Source: Spirochaetales bacterium
GTDB taxonomy: Bacteria; Spirochaetota; Spirochaetia; SZUA-6; DRHE01
Reading direction: 5' to 3'
DNA: 64,000 nt
Assembly: GCA_030604195.1 (NCBI GenBank)
Contig: JAUVWI010000002.1
Span: forward strand, 1-64,000
The notes under the pieces were generated by a model. That model made no database searches. It was not told the origin of the DNA and saw nothing but the letters and a program-made list of their open reading frames with translations. A program made the translations under genes and the position numbers. Positions 8,600-16,891 of this stretch are shown here, piece after piece; position 1 is the first letter of the stretch; each line of letters starts with the position of its first letter.

Positions 8600-10348
8600 T
8601 TAGCCAATAGAAATTTCCGCCTGGGGATAGGTAATATAAAGACGACGGGTGCTCCTGGAAGCGGCCGACATTACTGTCAGAGGCCCGAGACGCCCGATGA
8701 ACATCAGGATTATAATAACTATCCTTCCAAACGGGCTTAAATTCGGCGTTAACCCGGTTGAAAGCCCTACTGTCCCGAAAGCGGATACTGTTTCAAATAT
8801 TAGCTCCTCCAGAGAGGCCGTCTCGGTAACTGTAAGCAGGGCTGTTCCAATTGATACCGTCAGAACGCCGAAAAGAAGGATCAAGAATGCCTTCAGGACA
8901 AGCCCGGCAGGTATCCGATGCCGGGAAATAATAACTTTTTGCTCATTCTTCCAGGCTGCCCGGACCGATGCCCCCAGGACTGCGACAGTATTGATTTTAA
9001 TGCCCCCTGCTGTACTCCCGGAAGCCGCTCCGACAAACATGTAAATCATCATTATAACCAGCACAGGTGTCGCAAGATTGCTGAAACTGATGGAGTTGAA
9101 ACCGGCAGTCCTTAAAGTTACAGACTGAAAAAAAGCAGAGAGATACTGTTCGCCAACAGTCATGTTCCTTAAGGTGCCTCCATGCTCCAGTGCGTAAACC
9201 AGAACAGTTCCGGACAACAAAAGCCAGACCGAAAAGATCAGCACGATTCTTGTATTAAGAGTCAACTTTGGAAGGCTACCGGGCTCCCTGGAAAAGAATC
9301 GTCTGAATCTGGCCTTCAGGATTTCTCTGAGATTCACCAGGACGCCGAAACTAATTCCACCGGCGATTATGAGAAAAGATATTCCTCCGCTGATCAGGGT
9401 ACTGGAGCTGAAAGATTCAAGACTGTCCGGGAACAGGGCAAACCCGGCGTTACAGAATGCAGACACAGCGTGAAAGGCAGAGTAAAAGAGATATGATCCC
9501 CAGTCCAGAGCCCTGTTTTTTATAAAACCCGCCATGAGAATCAGCATCCCGGCGCCTTCAATTATAAAAGTGATGCCTACAATAGACTTCACAGTCCTGG
9601 CAAGACTGCTCATATCATCTTCGCTGAGCATGTACGAAATCAACACTTTATCCGCCACCGACATCGAACGTCTTAGAATAAATACCGTAAAATAACTCAG
9701 GATCATTATGCCTAAACCACCGATCTGGATCAGAATCATGATCACTGTTTTGCCCCAAATACTGAAATAAGTTGCCGTATCCACCACAACCAGTCCCGTC
9801 ACGCAGACTGCAGAAGTGGATGTAAAAAGGGCATCAAGGAAGGTTAGACCGTCTCCCCCAACTGCAGTAAAGGGCATCATTAAAAGAAGGGTTCCGCCGA
9901 GAATGACCAGTAGAAAGCTCATGAAAATCGTCTGGGCCGGATGCACATGGATGCTTTCAACGAAGGAAGCAAGTTTTTTAAACCGGCTGAAAACTTTTAG
10001 AAGCAAAAACAGGTTCCGGATTATAAGGAAGATTATTGCATTGGACGAAGGCTCTCCGCCCAGGGTCGAAAAAAGCATGATCTTGTTATAGAGAAAAAGC
10101 AGAATGAAGAAGAGGACAAAAAGCAGTGAAAATACATTTTTCCTTAGATAGATAGTCTTGTATGCCGCCTGTTTTATTTCAATAGTTACCTCTGTAATCA
10201 GGAAAAATAGAATCAGGAAATCAAGAAAATTTGTAAAAAAAAAGATTATCGTATTTTTTAGTTCCATCTGCTCAATAAAAAGAGAGATGACACTGAGGAG
10301 CAATGTGGAAATTATTAGTAAATTCAGCCTGCGTTCACTGCGGTTCAA
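8600..10348 (-). CDS. ktrB: Potassium uptake membrane subunit KtrB/TrkH, long N-terminus
   Basis: This is the ion-conducting subunit of a Ktr/Trk cation uptake system. Four filter-like repeats are visible: TSTSAVCVTGLV, AVSAFCNAGFAL, TLRTAGFNS and AFGTVGLSTG, each with the conserved glycine. The C-terminal half also shows the family's GGxxGSTAGGIK segment (GAASGSTAGGIKINT). At 582 residues it is longer than a typical KtrB of about 450; roughly the first 150 residues form extra hydrophobic helices, as in some TrkH-family proteins. It is the first gene of a ktrB-ktrA-PAS operon and has a near-consensus promoter. Confidence 0.92.
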   Translation of the reverse strand: MNRSERRLNLLIISTLLLSVISLFIEQMELKNTIIFFFTNFLDFLILFFLITEVTIEIKQAAYKTIYLRKNVFSLLFVLFFILLFLYNKIMLFSTLGGEPSSNAIIFLIIRNLFLLLKVFSRFKKLASFVESIHVHPAQTIFMSFLLVILGGTLLLMMPFTAVGGDGLTFLDALFTSTSAVCVTGLVVVDTATYFSIWGKTVIMILIQIGGLGIMILSYFTVFILRRSMSVADKVLISYMLSEDDMSSLARTVKSIVGITFIIEGAGMLILMAGFIKNRALDWGSYLFYSAFHAVSAFCNAGFALFPDSLESFSSSTLISGGISFLIIAGGISFGVLVNLREILKARFRRFFSREPGSLPKLTLNTRIVLIFSVWLLLSGTVLVYALEHGGTLRNMTVGEQYLSAFFQSVTLRTAGFNSISFSNLATPVLVIMMIYMFVGAASGSTAGGIKINTVAVLGASVRAAWKNEQKVIISRHRIPAGLVLKAFLILLFGVLTVSIGTALLTVTETASLEELIFETVSAFGTVGLSTGLTPNLSPFGRIVIIILMFIGRLGPLTVMSAASRSTRRLYITYPQAEISIG

Positions 10349-10391
10349 TCACTATACTCCATGGAAAAGCCGGCCGTTAGCCCGCTTTGAC

Positions 10392-10419
10392 ATTATAAGA
10401 ACTGTGAGTCTGTTGTCAA
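10392..10419 (-). promoter_or_regulatory. Promoter of ktrB
   Basis: On the minus strand TTGACA (10414-10419) and TATAAT (10392-10397) are 16 bases apart, a consensus housekeeping promoter. The leader to the ktrB ATG would be about 37 bases. Confidence 0.75.
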
Positions 10420-10461
10420 GAAAGCAAAGGGAGTTGATACGAGGGTTCGATGGTTATCCTG

Positions 10462-10701
10462 CTAACGGTCTTGGTGTGCAGCCTCCCATGCAAGCAGAAG
10501 CTTCTTCCTGGTCTCGCCCCAATGGTAGCTGCCGAGCACACCTGTCTTACGGATAACCCGGTGACACGGAATAATGAGTGCAACAGGGTTGCTCCCGACA
10601 GCGTTTCCTACCGCGCGAGCTGCGGAGGGCTTCCCGATTTTGGCCGCTATATCCCCGTAGGAAAGGGTATACCCGAATGGAATGGTGAGGAGAGCCTCCC
10701 A
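10462..10701 (-). pseudogene. ogt: Remnant of methylated-DNA-cysteine S-methyltransferase (MGMT/Ogt domain)
   Basis: Reading the minus strand gives 79 residues of the MGMT C-terminal domain: WEALLTIPFGYTLSYGDIAA, then ARAVGNAVGSNPVALIIPCH with the active-site PCHRV, then GSYHWGETRKKLLLAWE and a normal stop. Such proteins accept alkyl groups from guanine onto the cysteine. A TAG stop directly precedes the first tryptophan. Eleven bases upstream an ATG (10712) with AAGGAGGA (10725-10732) lies one frame off, as if one base were lost between ATG and WEALL. The fragment may be a short single-domain MGMT gene broken by a one-base change. The remaining sequence between ktrB and the next gene holds only the ktrB promoter. 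Confidence 0.75.
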
Positions 10702-10798
10702 CTAATGTGCATAACTGATGATTCTCCTCCTTATATGTGAGCTTGAGAATATACTACGCATTTCATGGAAACAGGACAACCCGAATCTTGCTCTACAT

Positions 10799-11308
10799 CT
10801 ACCGTTTAAGGGGAGATGTTTCTCTTGCCATTGTGCCGGTTTTGAGGATTTCAGCAATCTTATAGGTGCCGAACTTCCTGGCTTTCAGGCAACCGTCCCA
10901 GGCTGATTCGGCAAGGCGGCCTGCGTTTATAAGATCAAAGAGCCACTGGTCAGTATAATCAGGATCCTCCTGGGAGATTCCGGCCTGAACTTCTATCAGC
11001 CATTTTCGGTTGTAAATTTCTTGTGAACCGACGTCCGGGGACATGATTATCGGTATGCCCAGACCGCAGTAAAAAGATAGCTCGCTCGGCTTGGTCCAAA
11101 GTATGTCAGTTTCTCGAATAACCCGGGAAAAGGTATTGAAATAATCTATTTTGCCGGGGCTGTAATCTTCATCACTGGCGGAATCACTGCCTACTGTAAT
11201 AAAGCCTCCTTCAGCCAAATGGGTCAGAGGATATATTGCGCGTTGATGGCCCAAGCCCATATCCACTGTTGCAACCCAGGCTTTTAGAGTATTTTTTTCT
11301 CCCGCCAT
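10799..11308 (-). CDS. Glycosyltransferase-like protein with its middle deleted
   Basis: I do not recognise a named family, but both ends look like a GT-B glycosyltransferase. The N-terminus KAWVATVDMGLGHQRAIYPL resembles the GxGH loop of MGDG-synthase-like enzymes. The C-terminal part TDILWTKPSELSFYCGLGIP followed by SPDVGSQEIYNRKWL resembles the donor-binding half. The two halves meet near residues 45-55 in only 169 residues, whereas GT-B enzymes need about 350-450. I therefore infer an in-frame internal deletion of roughly 200 or more residues that removed the end of the first domain and the start of the second. It follows the adenosine kinase-like gene by 12 bases in the pheST operon. Confidence 0.55.
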   Translation of the reverse strand: MAGEKNTLKAWVATVDMGLGHQRAIYPLTHLAEGGFITVGSDSASDEDYSPGKIDYFNTFSRVIRETDILWTKPSELSFYCGLGIPIIMSPDVGSQEIYNRKWLIEVQAGISQEDPDYTDQWLFDLINAGRLAESAWDGCLKARKFGTYKIAEILKTGTMARETSPLKR

Positions 11309-11320
11309 ACGATTTCCTTG

Positions 11321-11815
11321 TCAGAATTTATAACCAAAGCGGCGCAGCATTTCCCGCCTCTCCTTTTTATCTGCCTCTGTCTCTACTCCCCTGGGTGAAA
11401 AACCATCTATCACTCCGACTATACCCCTGCCCTGCTCACTCTCTGCCACCAGTATCTGCAGCGGATTGGCCGTTGCACAGAAAATGTTGACTACCTCCTG
11501 GCAGGATTTTATCTGGTTCAGCACATTGATGGGAAAAGCCTTGCGCATGATAAGAAAAAAGGAATGGCCCGCGCCTACAGCTCTGGCACACTCTACTGCT
11601 TCATCAATAAGTTTGCGGTCGTTTCCCTGGTTGCGGATCAAACAGGGCTCCGAGGCTTCACAAAAAGCCAATCCATACTCAATGCCCGGCACTGCGCCAT
11701 TGAGTATCTCGGCTATATCCTCAACAGTTTTGATGAAGTGCGACTGCCCGACAATAATGTTGCAGCCCTCTTCCCACTGCAAAGAAACAGCTCCAACCTG
11801 CAATTCTTTATCCAT
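11321..11815 (-). CDS. DUF355 / adenosine-specific kinase-like protein
   Basis: The 164-residue protein matches, from memory, the small DUF355 family annotated as adenosine-specific kinase: VGQSHFIKTVEDIAEILNGA, FCEASEPCLIRNQGND, AGHSFFLIMRKAFPINVLN, and FCATANPLQILVAESEQGRG. The activity label comes from the archaeal members and is not proven for bacteria. The gene follows pheT by 13 bases and is probably co-transcribed. No signal peptide or membrane segment is visible, so it is cytoplasmic. Confidence 0.82.
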   Translation of the reverse strand: MDKELQVGAVSLQWEEGCNIIVGQSHFIKTVEDIAEILNGAVPGIEYGLAFCEASEPCLIRNQGNDRKLIDEAVECARAVGAGHSFFLIMRKAFPINVLNQIKSCQEVVNIFCATANPLQILVAESEQGRGIVGVIDGFSPRGVETEADKKERREMLRRFGYKF

Positions 11816-11828
11816 GGAAACCTCCCGG

Positions 11829-13532
11829 TTATTCCCTCCCCATTAGAAGGTCGATATCTATTTCCGCCCCGACACAGGGCATTTGAATTCCCCATTTATC
11901 CAGTACAGCCGGATGGAACTCTCCTACTATACCAAGCTTTACGCCATCACAGATAATCTCACCCACTCTTCCGGTAATAAAACGGGGATCCTCAACCTCA
12001 TAAAGAGAATATTCACATGTCAGATAAAAGAAAAGAGCAGAGAGGTGGGAATTAGCATCGTTGAATCCCGCCTCACTATCTGCAATCAGAAAGGAGAGGG
12101 TGTTCTGGGTTACAGAGCCATAGTTCTCAGAGCTATCCTTATAGGCAATCTTGCCGATCTCGAATATATGGTGGGGATAAACTCCATTTGCCGAAACAGA
12201 TTCCGAAGAGAGAAGATTGGGCAGCTGGGAATTGCGCACAATTTCATAATTTTCCGTCATTGGATTGGCAATTTCAATAATATCTTCACCACCCAGATTC
12301 ATACGCTTAACAAAATCACGGCGTGAACCAAGATAATTATAGATCATTTCCTGGTAGCCCAGACCCACCATAATCTCCCTTATCCTTCTGTTATAGATCT
12401 CTGTTTCAGAGAGCCTGCCTACGGTAAAGTCCTCGGGCCACACGGGTTTGAAACTATCCATACCGCGGCCTATCATTATCTCTTCAACAATATCAACCGG
12501 ATGGAGGAAATCGTTTCTATAGGGCGGGGGCGTTACCGTTAAAGCGGAACCTTTAACCCTGACCTGGTTCCCCATTTTAAGGACAAAGCGGGCCCCATCT
12601 TCCACTGTAAGTTTCTCGCCAAGTAATTTAGCTGCATAATCAATATCCATGGTCACATCACTCTGAAAATAGTAAGGGGTTACAACCTCTTTTCCAAAAG
12701 GGGTAGCAAAAGGATAGATAACCTTTACCGGCAGGATTTCATACCCCTCATCCGCCATATCACAGGCTACTATAGAGGTGGCGTGGAGCAGTGATTCCAT
12801 GTCGGTACCGGTCATTTCGATAAGATGCTCACTATCCCCGACCTTAACAGCCCCCAGATGAGCGCTGTTGATTATGGGCGGAAAGCTCAACACCTCTCCC
12901 TTGCTGTCCTCTAAAAAGGGAAAGAGAGAATAGTCTGCCAAAATGGAACCATATTCCACCCCCTTCGGATGTTCGGTGAGTATCTGCCTCAGGGAAAGTT
13001 CCTTCTCCATATCCAGAGGCACAAAAGAGGTGGCATCAGGGTCAGCAGCCCGGTATTTAATAGGAAAATCGATTTGATCTGCCCGGTAAACACCCATGGA
13101 AATGGAGCTTCTCCTGCGCCCATAATTCCAGCAGAGTTTTTCCTGGGTCTGGATCAAGTCTTTGAGCTGCGGTTCATCGATGGCCCTGCCCCTGGCCACA
13201 AAACCGGCAAAATAGGGACGAATATCTTTTAACGCCGCATCAACCTCAACAACCCGTGAACCGTAATCTTTTAGTTCCTCTTTTGTTGAAAAGAAATCAT
13301 ACCCGGTAATCGGCTTTCCCAGGGAGATATTCAACTGCCTGGCCAGACCCGCCATTGACCAGAGGTCCGGGCGGTTGGTATCGTTCAACTCTATCTTCAA
13401 CAGCCCCTCATCCTCGACATGCTCATCCAGCTCTGCTTTTGCTGCAGTTAAAAGCTCGATTAGTTCTTCATTACTATATTTTCTGCCCAATGCCCGGTAA
13501 AAGGGCTCTTCATATATCTCTATTTTAGGCAT
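11829..13532 (-). CDS. pheT: Phenylalanyl-tRNA synthetase beta subunit, archaeal/eukaryotic type
   Basis: This is the beta subunit of the cytoplasmic heterotetramer that charges tRNA-Phe. At 567 residues it matches the short archaeal/eukaryotic/spirochaete form and not the roughly 800-residue bacterial form, which carries N-terminal tRNA-binding and C-terminal anticodon domains. It shows ELNDTNRPDLWSMAGLARQL (about 45-65, the B3/4 start), the PPYRNDFLHPVDIVEEIMI catalytic-like segment, and a C-terminal ITGRVGEI...GIVGEFHPAVLDKWG block. It starts 3 bases after pheS. Spirochaetes are known to have this archaeal-type enzyme, which is one of the main taxonomic cues here. Confidence 0.95.
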   Translation of the reverse strand: MPKIEIYEEPFYRALGRKYSNEELIELLTAAKAELDEHVEDEGLLKIELNDTNRPDLWSMAGLARQLNISLGKPITGYDFFSTKEELKDYGSRVVEVDAALKDIRPYFAGFVARGRAIDEPQLKDLIQTQEKLCWNYGRRRSSISMGVYRADQIDFPIKYRAADPDATSFVPLDMEKELSLRQILTEHPKGVEYGSILADYSLFPFLEDSKGEVLSFPPIINSAHLGAVKVGDSEHLIEMTGTDMESLLHATSIVACDMADEGYEILPVKVIYPFATPFGKEVVTPYYFQSDVTMDIDYAAKLLGEKLTVEDGARFVLKMGNQVRVKGSALTVTPPPYRNDFLHPVDIVEEIMIGRGMDSFKPVWPEDFTVGRLSETEIYNRRIREIMVGLGYQEMIYNYLGSRRDFVKRMNLGGEDIIEIANPMTENYEIVRNSQLPNLLSSESVSANGVYPHHIFEIGKIAYKDSSENYGSVTQNTLSFLIADSEAGFNDANSHLSALFFYLTCEYSLYEVEDPRFITGRVGEIICDGVKLGIVGEFHPAVLDKWGIQMPCVGAEIDIDLLMGRE

Positions 13533-13535
13533 ACT

Positions 13536-15104
13536 CTATTTCCTTCTCCTTAAACGCACCCGTTCTATATCCTGAGTGAAAAGATCACGTAAATCATTAA
13601 GCCCCATGGAAACCAAAGCCATGCGGTCAATTCCCAGCCCCCAGGCCAGCACAGGAACCTTTATACCCAGCGGTTCGGTTACCTCGGGACGGAAGATACC
13701 GGAGCCGCCAAGTTCAAACCAGCCCAGTTCCGGATGTTTTATATGAACCTCAACAGAGGGCTCGGTAAAAGGGAAGTATCCCGGAACATACTTCACCTCT
13801 TTTGCCCCGGCAACCTCCTCGGCAAACATCTTTAACAGGCCCAGCAAGGTCTTTAAGTTGACATTTTCACCCAGCACAATTCCCTCTGTCTGATAAAAAT
13901 CCGCCAGATGAGTTGCATCTACCTGGTCATAGCGGAAACAACGCACCACCCCAAAATATTTTCCGGGAATTTTTGCTTTAGGAAGGGTCTTGGCGGAAAG
14001 TACCGTACCGTGGCTCCTCAAGATCATCCTTCTGGTGAAATCACGGTCAAATTTGTAGCGCCAGCCCCTGCTGCCGGTTTTCCAGCCATCCTCATGGGTT
14101 GCGGCAACCTGGTCCAGACTGGGTTGTTCAATTTCCTTTGCGTGGGTCGGCTCTTTGATATGGTAGACATCATGTATATCCCGCGCCGAATGGAATTGCG
14201 GCATAAACAAAGCATCGCTGTTCCAGAATTCAGTTTCCAGCAGCGGGCCATCGAACTCCTCGAAACCAAGGGAGATCAGTTTGTCTTTCAACCTCTCTAA
14301 GAATTCCACATAGGGGTTTTTCCTGCCCAGCAGCACCCTTAAAGGCGGAATGTTTAGATTATAACCGCGAAAGCCCTTTTTTCGCCACTCCCCGCTTTTT
14401 ATTACTTCGGGGGTGATAACGCCTATTTCCTCACCGCTTATTTTACGGTCAATGAGCAGCCGGCGCACTTTTTCACCTTCAGCGGTGACACCATAGGTTA
14501 CCTCTTCCTTTTCTGTAACCCGGAACAGGCCGCGCCCGGTGCCTCTCTTCCTGCTTAATGATGAAGCCAGTTCCGCCTGTTCAGGTGAGAGCTCAGTAGC
14601 GGAAAACTCTGCCTGTTCCGTGCTTCCCTCAAGCTCACCACCGAAAAGATCCAGCAGCTGCCGCTGGCTTTCGATTTTCGTTGTTCTGCTTTCATCCTTG
14701 ATTATCACCTGCTTATCAGCGTTAAGAGAGAGCAATCCTTCCTTTGATAGAGAGCCAAACGCGGAACCTACATCCTTATTTTCTAAAGCGAGCTTGGCCG
14801 CTATTTCCGGCAGGCTTAATGCTCCTTCCCTATGGATCAGCTGATAGATCCGTTCCTCGGGCGTGCCCTTTTCCCTGTACTCCCTGCCCAACCCGGTGAG
14901 TTCATACTCAACCCGTTTTACCCTTTCGCTTTCCTCGATCAATTCCTTGGCTGACAGCCAGCTGAAAGCCTGGTTACACTGTCCCAGGTTATATAAGAGC
15001 TCACTTATCAACCCGGAAGAGGTTATCTTATCCCCGGATTTATATTTCCTGAGCAGCTTAATTTCCAGGGGGTGAAGCCCCTTGACCAAAGTCTCTATAT
15101 CCAT
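13536..15104 (-). CDS. pheS: Phenylalanyl-tRNA synthetase alpha subunit, archaeal/eukaryotic type
   Basis: This class II catalytic subunit has an N-terminal helical/winged-helix region (about 1-220) for tRNA contacts and a C-terminal catalytic core. Visible class II elements are the motif 2 region GVVRCFRYDQVDATHLADFY and the motif 3 region GIKVPVLAWGLGIDRMALVS near the C-terminus. The pair FWNSDALFMPQFHSARD and FTEPSVEVHIKHPELGWFE is typical of the archaeal/eukaryotic alpha subunit. At 522 residues it is longer than bacterial PheS of about 330-350. It is the first gene of pheS-pheT-DUF355. The leader upstream is AT-rich with a TTGACA, but I could not place a convincing -10 at the right spacing. 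Confidence 0.95.
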   Translation of the reverse strand: MDIETLVKGLHPLEIKLLRKYKSGDKITSSGLISELLYNLGQCNQAFSWLSAKELIEESERVKRVEYELTGLGREYREKGTPEERIYQLIHREGALSLPEIAAKLALENKDVGSAFGSLSKEGLLSLNADKQVIIKDESRTTKIESQRQLLDLFGGELEGSTEQAEFSATELSPEQAELASSLSRKRGTGRGLFRVTEKEEVTYGVTAEGEKVRRLLIDRKISGEEIGVITPEVIKSGEWRKKGFRGYNLNIPPLRVLLGRKNPYVEFLERLKDKLISLGFEEFDGPLLETEFWNSDALFMPQFHSARDIHDVYHIKEPTHAKEIEQPSLDQVAATHEDGWKTGSRGWRYKFDRDFTRRMILRSHGTVLSAKTLPKAKIPGKYFGVVRCFRYDQVDATHLADFYQTEGIVLGENVNLKTLLGLLKMFAEEVAGAKEVKYVPGYFPFTEPSVEVHIKHPELGWFELGGSGIFRPEVTEPLGIKVPVLAWGLGIDRMALVSMGLNDLRDLFTQDIERVRLRRRK

Positions 15105-15263
15105 ATTTAATGCTCCAATTTTTGGTGGCGTCTTATTCTAAAACGTCTTGTCTTGAACGGTGAAAAAGACTCATTAATAATTATAAAGTATATAGAATTC
15201 TTCTTATAGACAGACTTGTCAAGTAACAAGTTTGAGCTTCACGGCAAAATCAGCAAATATAAT

Positions 15264-15629
15264 CTATCCAACCTTTTCCACACTCCGTGTAGCCACCAGG
15301 TTGACACCGCTCTTCAGAATATCGCGAATCAGCACTTCTCCCATTTTTACCGGGGCCCTGACCTGCAGTTTGGAGGCTGATTCGATTACCTTGAAACAGA
15401 GTTCCTTGGGTACACTGGCCTCGGTTTTGACCGGCAGCAAGTAGAGTGAAGCTCCGGATATCTTTACCGTTGTGGTTACTATTCTCTCAGGATAAAATAT
15501 CTCTTTTTCTGCATATTCTATCCCTTTTTTGCAGCTGTTTCCTTTAACAGAAAGGATTTTCTTCTCTGAGAACTCCACCTCCAGTTGGCAACCCAGGGGA
15601 CAGCTGGTACAGAGCAGGTTATCTTTCAT
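15264..15629 (-). CDS. DUF1667 cysteine-motif protein of the glp cluster
   Basis: This 121-residue protein begins MKDNLLCTSCPLGCQLEVEF, with a C-x2-C-x3-C cluster, and a fourth cysteine in GNSCKKGIEYAE. That is the DUF1667 pattern, probably an iron-sulfur or metal site. It overlaps the preceding oxidoreductase gene by 4 bases (ATGA type), and the three-gene set GlpA-like, FAD oxidoreductase and DUF1667 recurs in anaerobes. It is inferred to be a small electron-transfer or assembly partner of the glycerol-3-phosphate dehydrogenase complex. Confidence 0.82.
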   Translation of the reverse strand: MKDNLLCTSCPLGCQLEVEFSEKKILSVKGNSCKKGIEYAEKEIFYPERIVTTTVKISGASLYLLPVKTEASVPKELCFKVIESASKLQVRAPVKMGEVLIRDILKSGVNLVATRSVEKVG

Positions 15630-16891
15630 CTTTCCTCCGGGCTAAACCAAACCTTTATTTCACTTGTATCAGCCGGTATTTCTTTAATCAGTACACGCGC
15701 CATTTCGCTGGGCAGCACCCGCTTATATTTCTTTCGGTAGATAAGCTCCTCGCCTGACTCAACCATAAGGGTTACATTCTCAGCCGGAGCGATGGCTCGC
15801 AAAGAGAGCTGAGCCCTACCCTTGCTTCTGATCTTTGACGGCAGTACATAGCGCACCAGGTTGCCGCACTTTACCCTGATCTCACGGCCGGCTATAGCTT
15901 CTCCTCTTAAATATCGGGCTGCATTTTCTCCGCAAGTCTCCGCCTCTTCCGATACATAATCCACCAGGTCATGAACGTGCAGTACATTGCCGCAGGCGAA
16001 AATACCCGGAACCGTAGTCATAAGCTCGCCGTCAACCAGCGGTCCCCGGGTAACCGGATCCAGCACAACACCCGCTTTCAAGGAAAGCTCATTCTCAGGG
16101 ACAAGCCCTACGGAGAGCAGAAGGGTATCACACTTCAGCACAAAGCTCCCCTCTTTCCGGGGCTCCAGGTGACGGTCAATCGGACTGACTTCAACAGCCT
16201 CAACCCGTTTGTTGCCGTAAATATTGGAAACAGTATGAGATAAGTAAAGCGGTATTTTAAAATCATTGAGGCATTGGACAATATTCCGGCTCAAACCACC
16301 CGGAAAGGGCTGAACCTCGATTACACCTTTTACATGTGCTCCTTCCCAGGTAAGACGCCTGGCCATTATGAGCCCGATATCCCCGGATCCTAGAATAACT
16401 ATTTCTCTTCCCGGAAGATAACCCAGAATATTAACGAGCTTCTGGGCCAGTCCTGCAGTCATGATCCCTGAGGGGCGGCTTCCGGGAATACTGATATTAC
16501 CGCGGTTGCGCTCCCTGCAGCCCATAGCCAGGATAATTGCTCCTGCCTCTATAGTCAGCAAACCCTTATCTTCAGAGAGAATTACAACTCTCTTCTTTTC
16601 ATCCCCATTATCATTGCCGGTAATAACATCCAGAACACTGGAATGAGTAAGAATATCCACACCGCCGGCTGCTGCCAGCTCCAGATAACGCTCGGCATAT
16701 TCAGGACCGGTCAGCTCCTCTTTAAAGCGGTGTACACCGAAGCCGTTATGGATACACTGCAGGAGTATACCGCCCGGGTTCTCCTCCCTTTCCACAACCA
16801 GAACTTCCCTGATACCTGATTTTTTTAAGGACAGGGCGGCGGCAAGGCCGGCCGGCCCGGCGCCGATAACCAGTGCATCTACCCTGGTCAT
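15626..16891 (-). CDS. FAD/NAD(P)-dependent oxidoreductase, partner of GlpA-like dehydrogenase
   Basis: The 421-residue flavoprotein opens with a dinucleotide-binding motif, VIGAGPAGLAAALSLKKSG (about 7-25), and has a second nucleotide motif, IVILGSGDIGLIMARRL (about 165-181), and a C-terminal FAD motif TTVPGIFACGNVLHVHDLVD. This is the pyridine-nucleotide-disulfide oxidoreductase fold but without an obvious redox CxxxxC pair. It starts inside the end of the GlpA-like gene (4-base overlap) and ends inside the DUF1667 gene, so all three are translationally coupled. It likely passes electrons between the dehydrogenase and NAD(P) or another carrier. Confidence 0.88.
   Translation of the reverse strand: MTRVDALVIGAGPAGLAAALSLKKSGIREVLVVEREENPGGILLQCIHNGFGVHRFKEELTGPEYAERYLELAAAGGVDILTHSSVLDVITGNDNGDEKKRVVILSEDKGLLTIEAGAIILAMGCRERNRGNISIPGSRPSGIMTAGLAQKLVNILGYLPGREIVILGSGDIGLIMARRLTWEGAHVKGVIEVQPFPGGLSRNIVQCLNDFKIPLYLSHTVSNIYGNKRVEAVEVSPIDRHLEPRKEGSFVLKCDTLLLSVGLVPENELSLKAGVVLDPVTRGPLVDGELMTTVPGIFACGNVLHVHDLVDYVSEEAETCGENAARYLRGEAIAGREIRVKCGNLVRYVLPSKIRSKGRAQLSLRAIAPAENVTLMVESGEELIYRKKYKRVLPSEMARVLIKEIPADTSEIKVWFSPEER

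Noticed and set aside
15105-15263. Promoter for pheS in the AT-rich gap (TTGACA with TATAAT further on)
   Set aside because: Spacing between the two elements is about 31 bases, and nearer -10 candidates are poor, so I could not place it.
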